Origin: Legionella yabuuchiae
GTDB taxonomy: Bacteria > Pseudomonadota > Gammaproteobacteria > Legionellales > Legionellaceae
Length of the DNA: 64,000 nucleotides
Assembly: GCF_900640115.1 (NCBI RefSeq)
Contig: NZ_CAAAIW010000011.1
Location: forward strand, 24,989 to 88,988
Direction: 5' to 3'
Shown here: piece after piece, positions 1-8,314 of the stretch
Position numbering within the stretch: position 1 is the first letter of the stretch
Layout of the letters: the number at the start of each line of letters is the position of its first letter
Position numbers and translations under genes: made by a program
Notes under the pieces: generated by a model
What the model was told of the DNA's origin: nothing
What the model saw: the letters and a program-made list of their open reading frames with translations, nothing else
Databases searched by the model: none

Positions 1-98
1 TTTCACGCCTATCCCCTTTATAGTTTTTATTAGTACATGAACGTTAGCACCAGCGAACTTTAAATTCAAGAAACTCAAGCTAACCTAAACCATTAAAC

Positions 99-2246
99 TT
101 AAGTTAAATTCGCATAGGCCACAACCAACCATTTACTCCCATGGCAATCAAAGTTCACTTGAACACGAGTGTGAGCGCCACTTCCTTCAACTGCAAGGAC
201 AACGCCATGTCCGAATTTAGCATGATGCACCGATTGTCCCAGTTGAAAACCTGAATCATTATCCGCTGATGGGAAAGACGAAGGTTTAGAAACCGGCTGA
301 TAACTGGCTTTGGGACGTAACTCATCCAGATATTTTGCAGGCAATTCACGTAAAAAGCGTGAAGGCCGATGATACTCCTCTCGACCATATTGTCTTCGAA
401 TTTCAGCGTAAGTCAAAACTAGCTTTTCCATGGCTCGGGTCATGCCGACATAACAAAGACGGCGCTCTTCTTCCAGTCGACCGGGTTCTTCGACTGATTG
501 TTTCCCAGGAAAAAGCCCTTCTTCCATTCCCACCATAAAAACAATAGGGAACTCTAATCCTTTAGCGGCGTGAATCGTCATCAAATGAACACAACACTCA
601 TGATCCCCTCCTTGCATTTCCCCAGCTTCCAAAGATGCGTAGGCTAAAAACGCCGTTAACAGTGGCATCGTTTCCTCGTCATCGTATTCGTAACGAAACT
701 GTTTAGCAGCGTTGACCAACTCATGCATATTTTCCAGACGTGACTCCGCTTTTTCACCTTTTTCTTTACTGTAATGAGCATACAACCCACTGCTTTGGAT
801 CACCAGCCGAATTTGCTCATCTAAGGATTGCTCTAATCCTTGTTGTTGCAATGACTCAATAATACCCACAAACGTTGCGAGCGCCGTGGCTGCTCGCTGG
901 TTTAACTGATTTTGGTGCAACAATGTATTGGTAGCAGTCCATAAAGAACATGACGAATCGCGAGCTAAGGCACGAATTTCATCCAATGTTTTTTCACCGA
1001 TTCCACGGGTCGGGAAATTAATAATGCGCTCAAATGAAGCATCATCATGCGGATTCGCTATCAAGCGTAAATAGGCCAAACTATCTTTAATCTCAGCGCG
1101 CTCAAAAAATCGCACGCCGCCATAAATGCGATAAGCAATACCCGCGCGCAACAGCGATTCCTCAATCACCCGCGATTGAGCATTGGAACGGTATAAAATG
1201 GCTATCTCGTCTAAAGGACGTCCTCGGCTTAGTTCTAAATCAATACGTTCTGCGACAAACCGGGCTTCTTCCAATTCATTGAACGCGCTAAACACCAGGA
1301 TTGATTCACCGGTAAGTCCTGCCGTCCACAGTTCTTTACCCATACGTGAACGATTATGATTAATCAGAGCATTCGCCGCGTTTAAAATGGTTGCGGTTGA
1401 ACGATAATTTTGTTCCAATCGGATCACTTTCGTCGCGAGAAAGTCTTTTGTAAATCGTTGAATGTTCTCAACTTTAGCTCCTCTCCAGCCATAGATAGAT
1501 TGATCATCATCCCCAACCGCCATCACTGCGGCCTGCTCACCTGCTAACAGCTTAATCCAGGCGTATTGGATCGTGTTGGTGTCTTGAAATTCATCCACTA
1601 AAATCGCCTGAAACCGTTGCTGATAATGAGCTAAAAGTTCCGGATTATCACGTAAAAGCTCATGACAACGCAGTAAGAGTTCTGCAAAATCAATCACGCC
1701 TGCGGTTTGGCAGGCTTGTTCATACGCATGATAGATACGCACGAGGGTACGAGAAGGGCCATAATCTGGGGCTTGGATATGATGTGGTCGTAAGCCTTCG
1801 TCCTTTTTTCCATTGATAAACGATTGAGCTTGTTTCACCGGCCATTGATCGACATCAAGATTTAATGAAGTGATCACGCGCTTTAGAAGTCTTGCTTGAT
1901 CGTCACTATCAAGAATATGAAACTGTTCGGGTAATTTAGCGTCTTTAAAATGTCTGCGAAGCATGCGATGGCATAAGCCATGGAACGTGCCTACCCACAA
2001 GCCTTGCACAGGACAAGCAAGAAGCTCTGTAAGTCGAGCTTTCATTTCTCCGGCCGCTTTATTAGTAAACGTCACCGCAAGTATTGAATGAGGAGAAAGC
2101 CCTTCGTGCTCAATCAACCAGGCAATTCGGCTCACCAACACCCGAGTTTTCCCGCTTCCAGCCCCCGCCAACACTAGCATATTACCCATTGGGGCGGTTA
2201 CAGCAAGCTGTTGTGGTTCATTTAATCCATGCACAAAGGAAGACAT
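99..2246 (-). CDS. uvrD: DNA helicase II, UvrD/Rep family
   Basis: Superfamily 1A 3'-5' DNA helicase used in nucleotide excision and mismatch repair. Walker A LAGAGSGKT sits at about residues 26-34, Walker B/motif II VDEFQDTN near 220, the QSIYGWRGA motif III/Q region follows, and VMTRAMEKL-type motif VI (YVGMTRAM) lies in the C-terminal half. The C-terminal tail (KWLVVAYANL) matches the UvrD end rather than Rep. I chose the ATG at 2246 (MSSFVHGLN) over an upstream TTG because UvrD proteins begin a few residues before the LN-x-Q-Q motif. About 715 residues, the usual family length. It is monocistronic and divergent from dtd, with a palindromic element between them. Confidence 0.95.
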   Translation of the reverse strand: MSSFVHGLNEPQQLAVTAPMGNMLVLAGAGSGKTRVLVSRIAWLIEHEGLSPHSILAVTFTNKAAGEMKARLTELLACPVQGLWVGTFHGLCHRMLRRHFKDAKLPEQFHILDSDDQARLLKRVITSLNLDVDQWPVKQAQSFINGKKDEGLRPHHIQAPDYGPSRTLVRIYHAYEQACQTAGVIDFAELLLRCHELLRDNPELLAHYQQRFQAILVDEFQDTNTIQYAWIKLLAGEQAAVMAVGDDDQSIYGWRGAKVENIQRFTKDFLATKVIRLEQNYRSTATILNAANALINHNRSRMGKELWTAGLTGESILVFSAFNELEEARFVAERIDLELSRGRPLDEIAILYRSNAQSRVIEESLLRAGIAYRIYGGVRFFERAEIKDSLAYLRLIANPHDDASFERIINFPTRGIGEKTLDEIRALARDSSCSLWTATNTLLHQNQLNQRAATALATFVGIIESLQQQGLEQSLDEQIRLVIQSSGLYAHYSKEKGEKAESRLENMHELVNAAKQFRYEYDDEETMPLLTAFLAYASLEAGEMQGGDHECCVHLMTIHAAKGLEFPIVFMVGMEEGLFPGKQSVEEPGRLEEERRLCYVGMTRAMEKLVLTYAEIRRQYGREEYHRPSRFLRELPAKYLDELRPKASYQPVSKPSSFPSADNDSGFQLGQSVHHAKFGHGVVLAVEGSGAHTRVQVNFDCHGSKWLVVAYANLT

Positions 2247-2338
2247 ACAAAGTTCCAACTAAAAAACAATGGCGACATTATTATAAATTTAGCAGCTAAT
2301 TGCCAGAAACCTGTATTAATGAGACGACCCAGACTATA

Positions 2339-2413
2339 TACCCGTAATCTTTCAAAATGCGTGATTTATGCTTTTTCTTTTTCGCCCTGCCGCATTTTGA
2401 AAGATTACGGGTA
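2339..2413. repeat. Short palindromic MITE-like element (75 bp, TA flanks)
   Basis: Imperfect hairpin with outer ends TACCCGTAATCTTTCAAAAT and its complement, flanked by TA on both sides (2337-2338 and 2414-2415). The same left 60 bp recurs at 49110 and 63914. The 49110 copy carries an extra inner hairpin that is absent here, so this is the internally deleted, short form. TA flanks and the absence of an ORF suggest a TA-targeting MITE (Tc1/IS630-like mobilisation), which is inference. Confidence 0.75.
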
Positions 2414-2471
2414 TATTATTGTTTGAAACCCTGTGTTAGAGTTTCAAGCTTGTTAATATAATTTATGCCCG

Positions 2472-2909
2472 ATGCTCATTGTGATTCAAAGAGTCAAGCA
2501 CGCGTCCGTAACCGTTGCTGAAGAAATCATTGGCCAAATTAAACAAGGGTTAGTGATCTTATGTGGATTCGAAAAAGAAGATTCGAACGACACTGTAAGC
2601 TCTATGTTAGAGCGATGTCTCAAATATCGTATTATGGAAGACCACCAGGGTAAAATGAATTTAAGCCTTCAAGAGGTTAAAGGCGGCTTATTGTTAGTAC
2701 CACAATTTACCTTGTTGGCTGATACAAGCCGCGGTTTACGACCCAGTTTTACCAAGGGAGCGCCACCAGAGCAAGGGCGGCAATTATTTGATGATCTCGT
2801 TCAATTGGCCAAACAACGATACGACATGGTTGAAACCGGCCGCTTTGGCGCAGAAATGCAAGTCAATTTATGCAACGATGGGCCGGTCACGTTTGTGATG
2901 TCGTTTTAA
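2472..2909 (+). CDS. dtd: D-aminoacyl-tRNA deacylase
   Basis: DTD hydrolyses D-aminoacyl-tRNAs (and Gly-tRNA-Ala) in the cytosol. The 145-residue length and both family landmarks are present: the N-terminal IQRVKHASVTV strand and the C-terminal NDGPVTF (Gly-cisPro) motif. The usual SQFTL motif reads PQFTLLAD here, a Ser-to-Pro change next to the substrate pocket. A TATAAT-like -10 lies at 2457-2462, only about 10 bases before the ATG, and no ribosome binding site is visible, so the message could be nearly leaderless. It precedes mlaA by 70 bp. Confidence 0.93.
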   Translation: MLIVIQRVKHASVTVAEEIIGQIKQGLVILCGFEKEDSNDTVSSMLERCLKYRIMEDHQGKMNLSLQEVKGGLLLVPQFTLLADTSRGLRPSFTKGAPPEQGRQLFDDLVQLAKQRYDMVETGRFGAEMQVNLCNDGPVTFVMSF

Positions 2910-2979
2910 TTTGCTAGAATAACTATACTTCGGATAATAACTTGTTGAACCCAATTCTTTTTCAAGGAACAGAAAACTC

Positions 2980-3798
2980 ATGCGCTTGATCGTTAAATTC
3001 ACGGCCTTATTGGGCTCTATTTTTTTATCAGCCTGCGTGAACAAAGGCTCGAATCCTGCTGATCCTTACGAGCCGATTAACCGTGAAATACATAAATTTA
3101 ACATGGCGTTTGATGCTACAATGCTGCGTCCTCCGGCTCGTTTATATAAAGCCGCTGTCCCTCCTCCTATTCGTTCGGGAATCAATAACGCATATAACAA
3201 TGTGAATATGTTACCCACGATAGCAAACGATCTGCTGCAAGCCGAATGGAAGTATGCCATTAAAGACACTTGGCGATTTCTAATTAACTCCACCTTCGGG
3301 ATTGCTGGGGTCTTTGACGTGGCGGCAGGTCCATTTGGTTTGCCACCCCGTAGTAATGATTTAGGGTTAACCTTTGCGAAGTGGGGCGATAAACAATCCC
3401 CCTATGTTGTTATTCCCTTTCTTGGGCCAAGTACGATTCGCGATGGATTTGGTATGATGTTTGATTTTACCTTGTTCACCCCCTACCCGTACATTCCTTC
3501 CGATGCCGTTGTCTATTCTTTAATTGGATTGAGGTATATTGATCTGCGTTCTCAAATGCTAGAAACCGACCCTTTAATCGCGGAGGCTATTGATTCCTAT
3601 ACATTTATTCGCGACGCTTACCTTCAACGCCGCAATTTCCTCATTACCGGCGAGCAGGAACAATCGCTTGGTTCATTATACGTGGATGCTGAAGGAGAAG
3701 ACGATTCATTAACCACCGAAACGCCAGCAGACGGGACACCTTCTGAGTTTCCGATTACGACCGCAGAACATGCTACACATCGCACTCCATCAACCTGA
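2980..3798 (+). CDS. mlaA: MlaA (VacJ) outer-membrane phospholipid-trafficking lipoprotein
   Basis: MlaA removes misplaced phospholipids from the outer leaflet of the outer membrane and hands them to MlaC. A lipoprotein signal peptide ends in the lipobox LSAC (Cys about residue 19). The family signature [14 protein letters not shown] follows at about residues 28-41, and the [11 protein letters not shown] segment is the conserved central loop. 272 residues, slightly longer than the E. coli protein because of an acidic Thr/Glu-rich tail. The 3' end overlaps trmL by 29 bp. No mla ABC transporter genes lie nearby. Confidence 0.93.
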   Translation: MRLIVKFTALLGSIFLSACVNKGSNPADPYEPINREIHKFNMAFDATMLRPPARLYKAAVPPPIRSGINNAYNNVNMLPTIANDLLQAEWKYAIKDTWRFLINSTFGIAGVFDVAAGPFGLPPRSNDLGLTFAKWGDKQSPYVVIPFLGPSTIRDGFGMMFDFTLFTPYPYIPSDAVVYSLIGLRYIDLRSQMLETDPLIAEAIDSYTFIRDAYLQRRNFLITGEQEQSLGSLYVDAEGEDDSLTTETPADGTPSEFPITTAEHATHRTPST

Positions 3799-4219
3799 AA
3801 TTCCGCCGAATACCGGTAACATTATCCGTTTGTGCGCTAACAGTGGCGCACAATTGCATCTGATCCATCCTTTAGGATTTACGTTAGAGGACAAGCGCTT
3901 AAGGCGAGCCGGTTTGGATTATCATGAATGGGCTAGGGTCATTCATTATGAGAATGACGCGGCATTTATTGAGCAACATAAAGATCGCCGTATTTTCGCC
4001 TGCACCACAAAAGCGACCACCTTATATAGCGATGTCGCCTATCAAGATGAAGATCTGTTGCTTTTTGGTGCAGAAACGCGTGGACTACCGGTTGACCTTC
4101 GTACCCAGTTTGAAGGGATCCGTATCCCCATGCAAAAAGAAAGTCGCAGTTTAAATTTATCGAATGCGGTTGCTATCATTCTCTTTGAAGCTTGGCGCCA
4201 ATTAGACTTTTTTAGTTAA
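3770..4219 (+). CDS. trmL: tRNA (cytidine/uridine-34-2'-O)-methyltransferase TrmL
   Basis: SPOUT-class methyltransferase that 2'-O-methylates the wobble base of tRNA-Leu isoacceptors. The N-terminus [20 protein letters not shown], the central [11 protein letters not shown] and the C-terminal [20 protein letters not shown] are the knot motifs 1-3 that bind SAM. 149 residues, typical length. It overlaps the end of mlaA (so it is probably co-transcribed) and overlaps the convergent gshB by 18 bp at its 3' end. Confidence 0.93.
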   Translation: MLHIALHQPEIPPNTGNIIRLCANSGAQLHLIHPLGFTLEDKRLRRAGLDYHEWARVIHYENDAAFIEQHKDRRIFACTTKATTLYSDVAYQDEDLLLFGAETRGLPVDLRTQFEGIRIPMQKESRSLNLSNAVAIILFEAWRQLDFFS

Positions 4220-5155
4220 ATCCGCTAAGCATCGTATGAAATCTCCGGCAATATCCAACCCAGTTTCATGTGCAATTTCTTGAATGCAGGTTGGGCTAGT
4301 CACATTGATTTCGGTTAAATAATCACCAATCACATCGATGCCTACAAAATATAAGCCTTTGGCTTTTAACGTGGGAGAAAGCTGCTCACATATCCATCGA
4401 TCGCGTTTGGTGATTTCAACAACGTTACCAGTCGCTCCAACCGCCAAATTCCCTCTTAACTCCCCTTTTGCAGGGATTCTAGCTAAGGCGTAAGGAACGG
4501 GCTCACCATTTATCAACAAAATACGCTTATCCCCATGCGTTTTAATTTCGGGAATGTATTTTTGAGCCATGGCACTGACCGTTTCACCATGAGTTAACAT
4601 CTCCAAAATTACCCCAAGATTATGGCCATCCTCGCCAACGTGAAAGACCGAACGTCCTCCCATGCCTTCTAAAGGCTTGAAAATCACATTGCGGTGCGTT
4701 TGCCAAAATGCTTTTAAAGTCGCCATGTTTCGACTCACAAGTGTTTCAGGGCAGCATTGGGCAAAATTTAAGGTATAGAATTTTTCATTCGCATCGCGAA
4801 GGCTTTGTGGGTTATTAGCGACGAGCACCCCCTCCTTTTCAGCAAGCTCAAGAGCATACGTTGCGTAAATATATTCCATGTCAAACGGAGGATCTTTACG
4901 CATTAAAATAACATCGAATTCGCTTAATGCTGTTTCACCAAGCGTTGTTGTTTCCACCCAATTTGGTTTATGAATATCTTTTATGTGGATGGAAGACATG
5001 GCAGCAAAGGCACGACCATCTCGACAGACTAAGTCACTTTGAGTAAAAAACTCACAAGACCAGCCTTGTTCTTGTGCGCTTTTAATCATGGCCACCGTCG
5101 AATCTTTGTAAGCCTTGATTGTTTCAATAGGATCCATTAACACGGCGAGCTTCAT
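4202..5155 (-). CDS. gshB: Glutathione synthetase
   Basis: Second step of glutathione synthesis: joins gamma-Glu-Cys and glycine with ATP. ATP-grasp enzyme; the N-terminus [19 protein letters not shown], the [16 protein letters not shown] substrate segment, [12 protein letters not shown] (ATP-binding loop) and the C-terminal [13 protein letters not shown] are all canonical GshB. I chose the ATG at 5155, preceded by GAGGAAACT, giving 317 residues; a longer frame upstream adds an unconserved leader that runs into gshA. It follows gshA by 22 bp, so the two biosynthetic enzymes form an operon. Confidence 0.95.
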   Translation of the reverse strand: MKLAVLMDPIETIKAYKDSTVAMIKSAQEQGWSCEFFTQSDLVCRDGRAFAAMSSIHIKDIHKPNWVETTTLGETALSEFDVILMRKDPPFDMEYIYATYALELAEKEGVLVANNPQSLRDANEKFYTLNFAQCCPETLVSRNMATLKAFWQTHRNVIFKPLEGMGGRSVFHVGEDGHNLGVILEMLTHGETVSAMAQKYIPEIKTHGDKRILLINGEPVPYALARIPAKGELRGNLAVGATGNVVEITKRDRWICEQLSPTLKAKGLYFVGIDVIGDYLTEINVTSPTCIQEIAHETGLDIAGDFIRCLADLTKKV

Positions 5156-5177
5156 AGTTTCCTCATTAAAAAAGGTT

Positions 5178-6446
5178 TTATACGCTTTCTCTTGCGGCTG
5201 CAAGCGCGGCTAGTCTTGCAATCACACCATACGCGTAAAAGCGATTTGTACTGTCTACCACGTCCAACTCCGTACTCGGGGTATTACAGGCTGTTGCAAA
5301 CGCCAAGGGCTCAAAATGCATGCCTGGAGCATTTAAATTTTCCGACTGCCCTCGCCCTTGATGCACGCGATAAAAGCCACCCACTACAAATTGGCCAATC
5401 ATATACACCACAGGTTCCGCTACCGCTCCATTAGGCATCGTTTCATAGGTATATACTCCTTCTTGAATAATAACGCGATCTACTTTGCGCCCGCCTTTAC
5501 TGGCCGCCATTTTGGTGCGTTGTTTACGATTCAGTTCAAGCACTTCTTGTCCATCTCGAACCATCATCACACTCATCCCATAAGTGCCATTATCGGCCTT
5601 AATGGCCACAAAAGGTTTCTGCTCCACCCCATAGGTTTCGTATTTTTCCTGAATTTGAGTTAATAATTTATCCGTTGCTCTCGCCATGGCTTCTAATCCT
5701 TCTTTGGCCATAAAATCAATACCATCGACCGAGGTAAATAAAGGAGAGATAAGCCAGGGATCTAAATTGATATGCTTGCCAAATTCTTCCGCTACTTCAG
5801 AGAAAAAATGAAAATGGTCCGATTTTAACCGCATGGACCAACCCATTTTGAGACTAGGATAAATCGGTTGTTCAATGCCTAGTAATAACTCAGGCACGGC
5901 ACTGGATAGGTCATTATTTAAAAGAATTAAGCAAGGATTAAAATCGTCGATATATAAACGATTTTTATTCCGTTGGATGGGTTCTATTACAACCGTTTCA
6001 CCATCTATGGTTTTAACGTCGGTTTTTGTCGTGATTTCAGGATTTAAGCTTCCAATCCGCACCACAAATCCTGCTTTTAGAAAGATATCGCGTAAAATTA
6101 CCAAACTTTTCAGATAGAATTTATTGCGGGTATGACTTTCAGGAATAATTAAAATTTTGGTGCAGCCTGGCATTTTATCCATTAACACCGATTGCACTGC
6201 CTGAATACATAGGGGTAAAAAATCAAGATTTAAATTATTAAATCCTGCTGGAAATAGATTTGTATCAACGGGGGCCAATTTAAACCCACCATGCCTTAAA
6301 TCTACAGACGACGTCACCGGCGGTGGAGTAATTTGCCATTGCTTACGAAACCAAGCCTCGATCGCCGCTACGTGGTTTAAAATAACTTCTTCAACATGAT
6401 GCAAAGGGCCTGATTGAATAGTGGTAAGATTGGGTACAGGAATCAC
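5178..6446 (-). CDS. gshA: Glutamate-cysteine ligase, ferrooxidans-type GshA
   Basis: First, rate-limiting step of glutathione synthesis. About 422 residues, starting at a GTG. The sequence matches the TIGR02049 type (Acidithiobacillus-like) rather than the enterobacterial GshA: SSVDLRHGGFKLAPVDTNLF at about 45-64, FVAIKADNGTYGMSVMMVRD at about 275-295, and QSENLNAPGMHFEPLAFA near the end. I recognise these segments as family landmarks but cannot assign individual catalytic residues. It sits 22 bp upstream of gshB on the same strand. Confidence 0.88.
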   Translation of the reverse strand: MIPVPNLTTIQSGPLHHVEEVILNHVAAIEAWFRKQWQITPPPVTSSVDLRHGGFKLAPVDTNLFPAGFNNLNLDFLPLCIQAVQSVLMDKMPGCTKILIIPESHTRNKFYLKSLVILRDIFLKAGFVVRIGSLNPEITTKTDVKTIDGETVVIEPIQRNKNRLYIDDFNPCLILLNNDLSSAVPELLLGIEQPIYPSLKMGWSMRLKSDHFHFFSEVAEEFGKHINLDPWLISPLFTSVDGIDFMAKEGLEAMARATDKLLTQIQEKYETYGVEQKPFVAIKADNGTYGMSVMMVRDGQEVLELNRKQRTKMAASKGGRKVDRVIIQEGVYTYETMPNGAVAEPVVYMIGQFVVGGFYRVHQGRGQSENLNAPGMHFEPLAFATACNTPSTELDVVDSTNRFYAYGVIARLAALAAARESV

Positions 6447-6612
6447 AAGCGCTCTCTCGGTTAATGAACCCTTCGGGTAAATAAGGATGTTAGCTTAGAT
6501 TTAATCCAGGTTCTAGGGCTCAAGGATCAAGCTTAAACTGATCCTGAAACCTAATACCGGAACCCTAAATTTTCTGTTATGATAAAATTTTTTTCGTTCA
6601 TAAGGACCAACC

Positions 6613-6894
6613 ATGTTGCCAGGGATTTTTGATCAATACGCGAATCAAATCCAAACGTTATCGATTCTATTATTGCTTATCAATGCTATTTTACATGTCA
6701 TCTTTGCGGGTGCTGTGGCAAAAGATGCTGGCATTTTATATAAAATTGGCCAACGTCCAGCGTTAGTGTCTGCCTTTACTTGGGCGTTTGCAACTCTGCT
6801 TGGAGGCGTTTTTGTAGCCGCCATATATTGGTTCATTCATCACTCTAATTTAACCAGACCGATACCCAGTGAGACCGATCATGAACGTTCCTAA
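6613..6894 (+). CDS. Small conserved two-TM membrane protein
   Basis: 93 residues with two hydrophobic segments (about 16-37 and 53-75), predicted to be an inner-membrane protein. It has a clear AAGGA site 6 bases before the ATG and a TATGAT-like -10 around 6579-6584. I do not recognise a named family. The rhodanese gene starts inside its 3' end, so the pair is translationally coupled. A single-domain rhodanese beside a small membrane protein suggests envelope-linked sulfur or redox handling, which is only a guess. Confidence 0.75.
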   Translation: MLPGIFDQYANQIQTLSILLLLINAILHVIFAGAVAKDAGILYKIGQRPALVSAFTWAFATLLGGVFVAAIYWFIHHSNLTRPIPSETDHERS

Positions 6895-7240
6895 TATTCC
6901 AACAATTAATGTCCATCAGCTTAAAGATTTGATGGATAGTAATCCGACATTGTGTTTGATTGATGTCCGTGAAAATCATGAGTGGCAGGAAATTCGAATT
7001 CCTGGCGCAATTCATTTGCCCAAAGACAATATTACACTAAAAATACCCACCCTCGTATCCGACCCTAACCAACCTATTTATCTGCATTGCCGCAGTGGGG
7101 TGCGCTCTCTTTTTGCAGCCGGTTGCTTACTCGAACTTGGATATCAACAAGTGTATTCCGTCGAGGGAGGAATTATGCATTGGGAATTAAGTGGCTATCC
7201 CGTTGTAAAAGCCGATATAACAATCAATTCATGTCAATAG
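6881..7240 (+). CDS. Single-domain rhodanese (sulfurtransferase)
   Basis: About 119 residues from the ATG at 6881. The rhodanese fold is shown by LIDVRENHEWQEIRIPGAIHLP and the active-site loop HCRSGVRS, whose Cys would carry the persulfide; the +1 to +5 residues (RSGVR) match GlpE/PspE-like enzymes. The C-terminal SVEGGIMHWELSGYPV is also typical. No signal peptide is seen, so it is probably cytosolic. The start lies within the preceding membrane-protein gene and the stop overlaps the convergent ankyrin-like gene by 7 bp. Confidence 0.9.
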   Translation: MNVPNIPTINVHQLKDLMDSNPTLCLIDVRENHEWQEIRIPGAIHLPKDNITLKIPTLVSDPNQPIYLHCRSGVRSLFAAGCLLELGYQQVYSVEGGIMHWELSGYPVVKADITINSCQ

Positions 7241-8130
7241 ATTCTAGACGTTGGTTCATCATTTGCATGGCAATGACTCATTAGATCAGACAATTCTGCT
7301 GCTGCGAGCCTTGCTTTAGGCGCAGAATCAAGCGCATCAACATTAAGATCAAATTGACGAGCCATCAGTGATGATACCTTTGTTTTAATACGGTCATTGT
7401 CAATTGATGATAATAATAGACTTGCGTCAGTCAGATCCAAGCTTCCGGAAGGAGAGAGTGCATTTAAGCAGTGCATTGGATTGATGCCGCGTGATAAAAT
7501 CTCTGCTGCTTCAGTAAAATGTCGTCCTTCGCTATACCCTTGCAGCACATAAGCCAGCGCGTCTTGTGTTGCTTCGCTAAATGATACTGTAGAAGCAGGC
7601 TCATCAAGATTAATGTTCAGTCTTGCAAGCAGCACTTTAACGAGATCATGATGTCTCGATTTTGCTGCAGCTTTTAGCGCAGTATTATAATAATGAGTAC
7701 CGGTAATTAACTCACATAAAAGTTCTTTATGTCCTGTAGATGCTAACCCTTCAAGCACAATGGGTAAGTATTGTGTGCCATTACGTGCATTTAAGGCGGC
7801 ACGCACTTGAGATTCATCTCCCGCTTGAGCGAACCCAAAAACAAGGCTTGCCTTAAGTGCCTCATTACTACGTAGCTTGGTGATTTGAGCAATATTTTGA
7901 GCACGAGCATAGCCTTTTGCGGCCGCCTGAATTAATTTGAGATGATCTTCCAATACTTTTTCCACAAGCTCTTCATGGCCGCCTAAAGCATAGCCATAGA
8001 CTGCATCGGTTAATTTTCCTCCTTGGCTAACAAGCTCGTCAACTGCTTTCTCATTACCCTCCACGCCTTTTTTAATCAATAGATTGCATCCATTTTGATG
8101 ATAATTTAACTCATAAGAGGTGATAGGCAT
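7234..8130 (-). CDS. Ankyrin-like repeat protein, putative effector
   Basis: 298 residues, no signal peptide or membrane segment. The body is a run of degenerate 30-35 residue helix pairs with the recurring pattern A-x-x-GYA-x-x-GH-x-x-L-V-x-x-L-L (for example AVYGYALGGHEELVEKVL, GLASTGHKELLCELI, AAKSRHHDLVKVLL). This resembles the diverged ankyrin-type repeats of Legionellales effector proteins. The exact target is unknown. A GAAGGA ribosome site lies about 10 bases upstream of the ATG. It is divergent from the giant protease/ATPase gene and shares an intergenic palindrome with it, so the two may be co-regulated. Confidence 0.75.
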   Translation of the reverse strand: MPITSYELNYHQNGCNLLIKKGVEGNEKAVDELVSQGGKLTDAVYGYALGGHEELVEKVLEDHLKLIQAAAKGYARAQNIAQITKLRSNEALKASLVFGFAQAGDESQVRAALNARNGTQYLPIVLEGLASTGHKELLCELITGTHYYNTALKAAAKSRHHDLVKVLLARLNINLDEPASTVSFSEATQDALAYVLQGYSEGRHFTEAAEILSRGINPMHCLNALSPSGSLDLTDASLLLSSIDNDRIKTKVSSLMARQFDLNVDALDSAPKARLAAAELSDLMSHCHANDEPTSRIY

Positions 8131-8236
8131 GGCAAAAAATCCTTCATTAGAGATTATTTTGTAAATATAACTTATAATATGATCAAAATAAAGCCTAGAA
8201 AGTCATAATAAAATCAGTTAAGCTGTTAATGTAGTC

Positions 8237-8260
8237 TTAAGTTTAAGCCGTTAAACTTAA
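8237..8260. promoter_or_regulatory. Perfect 10+10 bp palindrome between divergent genes
   Basis: TTAAGTTTAA, spacer GCCG, then TTAAACTTAA: a perfect inverted repeat 55 bp before the giant gene and 107 bp before the ankyrin-like gene. It has the shape of a dimeric regulator site. It resembles, but does not fit, the CTTAA-type PmrA direct repeat described for Legionella effectors. No T-run follows, so a terminator is unlikely. Confidence 0.5.
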
Positions 8261-8314
8261 ATAAACTAAACTTAGAATGTACGCAAGCACTTTTGCAAAA
8301 CGGGGTATAGTCTC

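Noticed and set aside
5192..5663. Two plus-strand open frames opposite gshA
   Set aside because: Antisense shadows of a conserved gene.
8237..8260. Palindrome as a terminator
   Set aside because: It lies upstream of both divergent genes, is AT-only in its arms and has no T-run.
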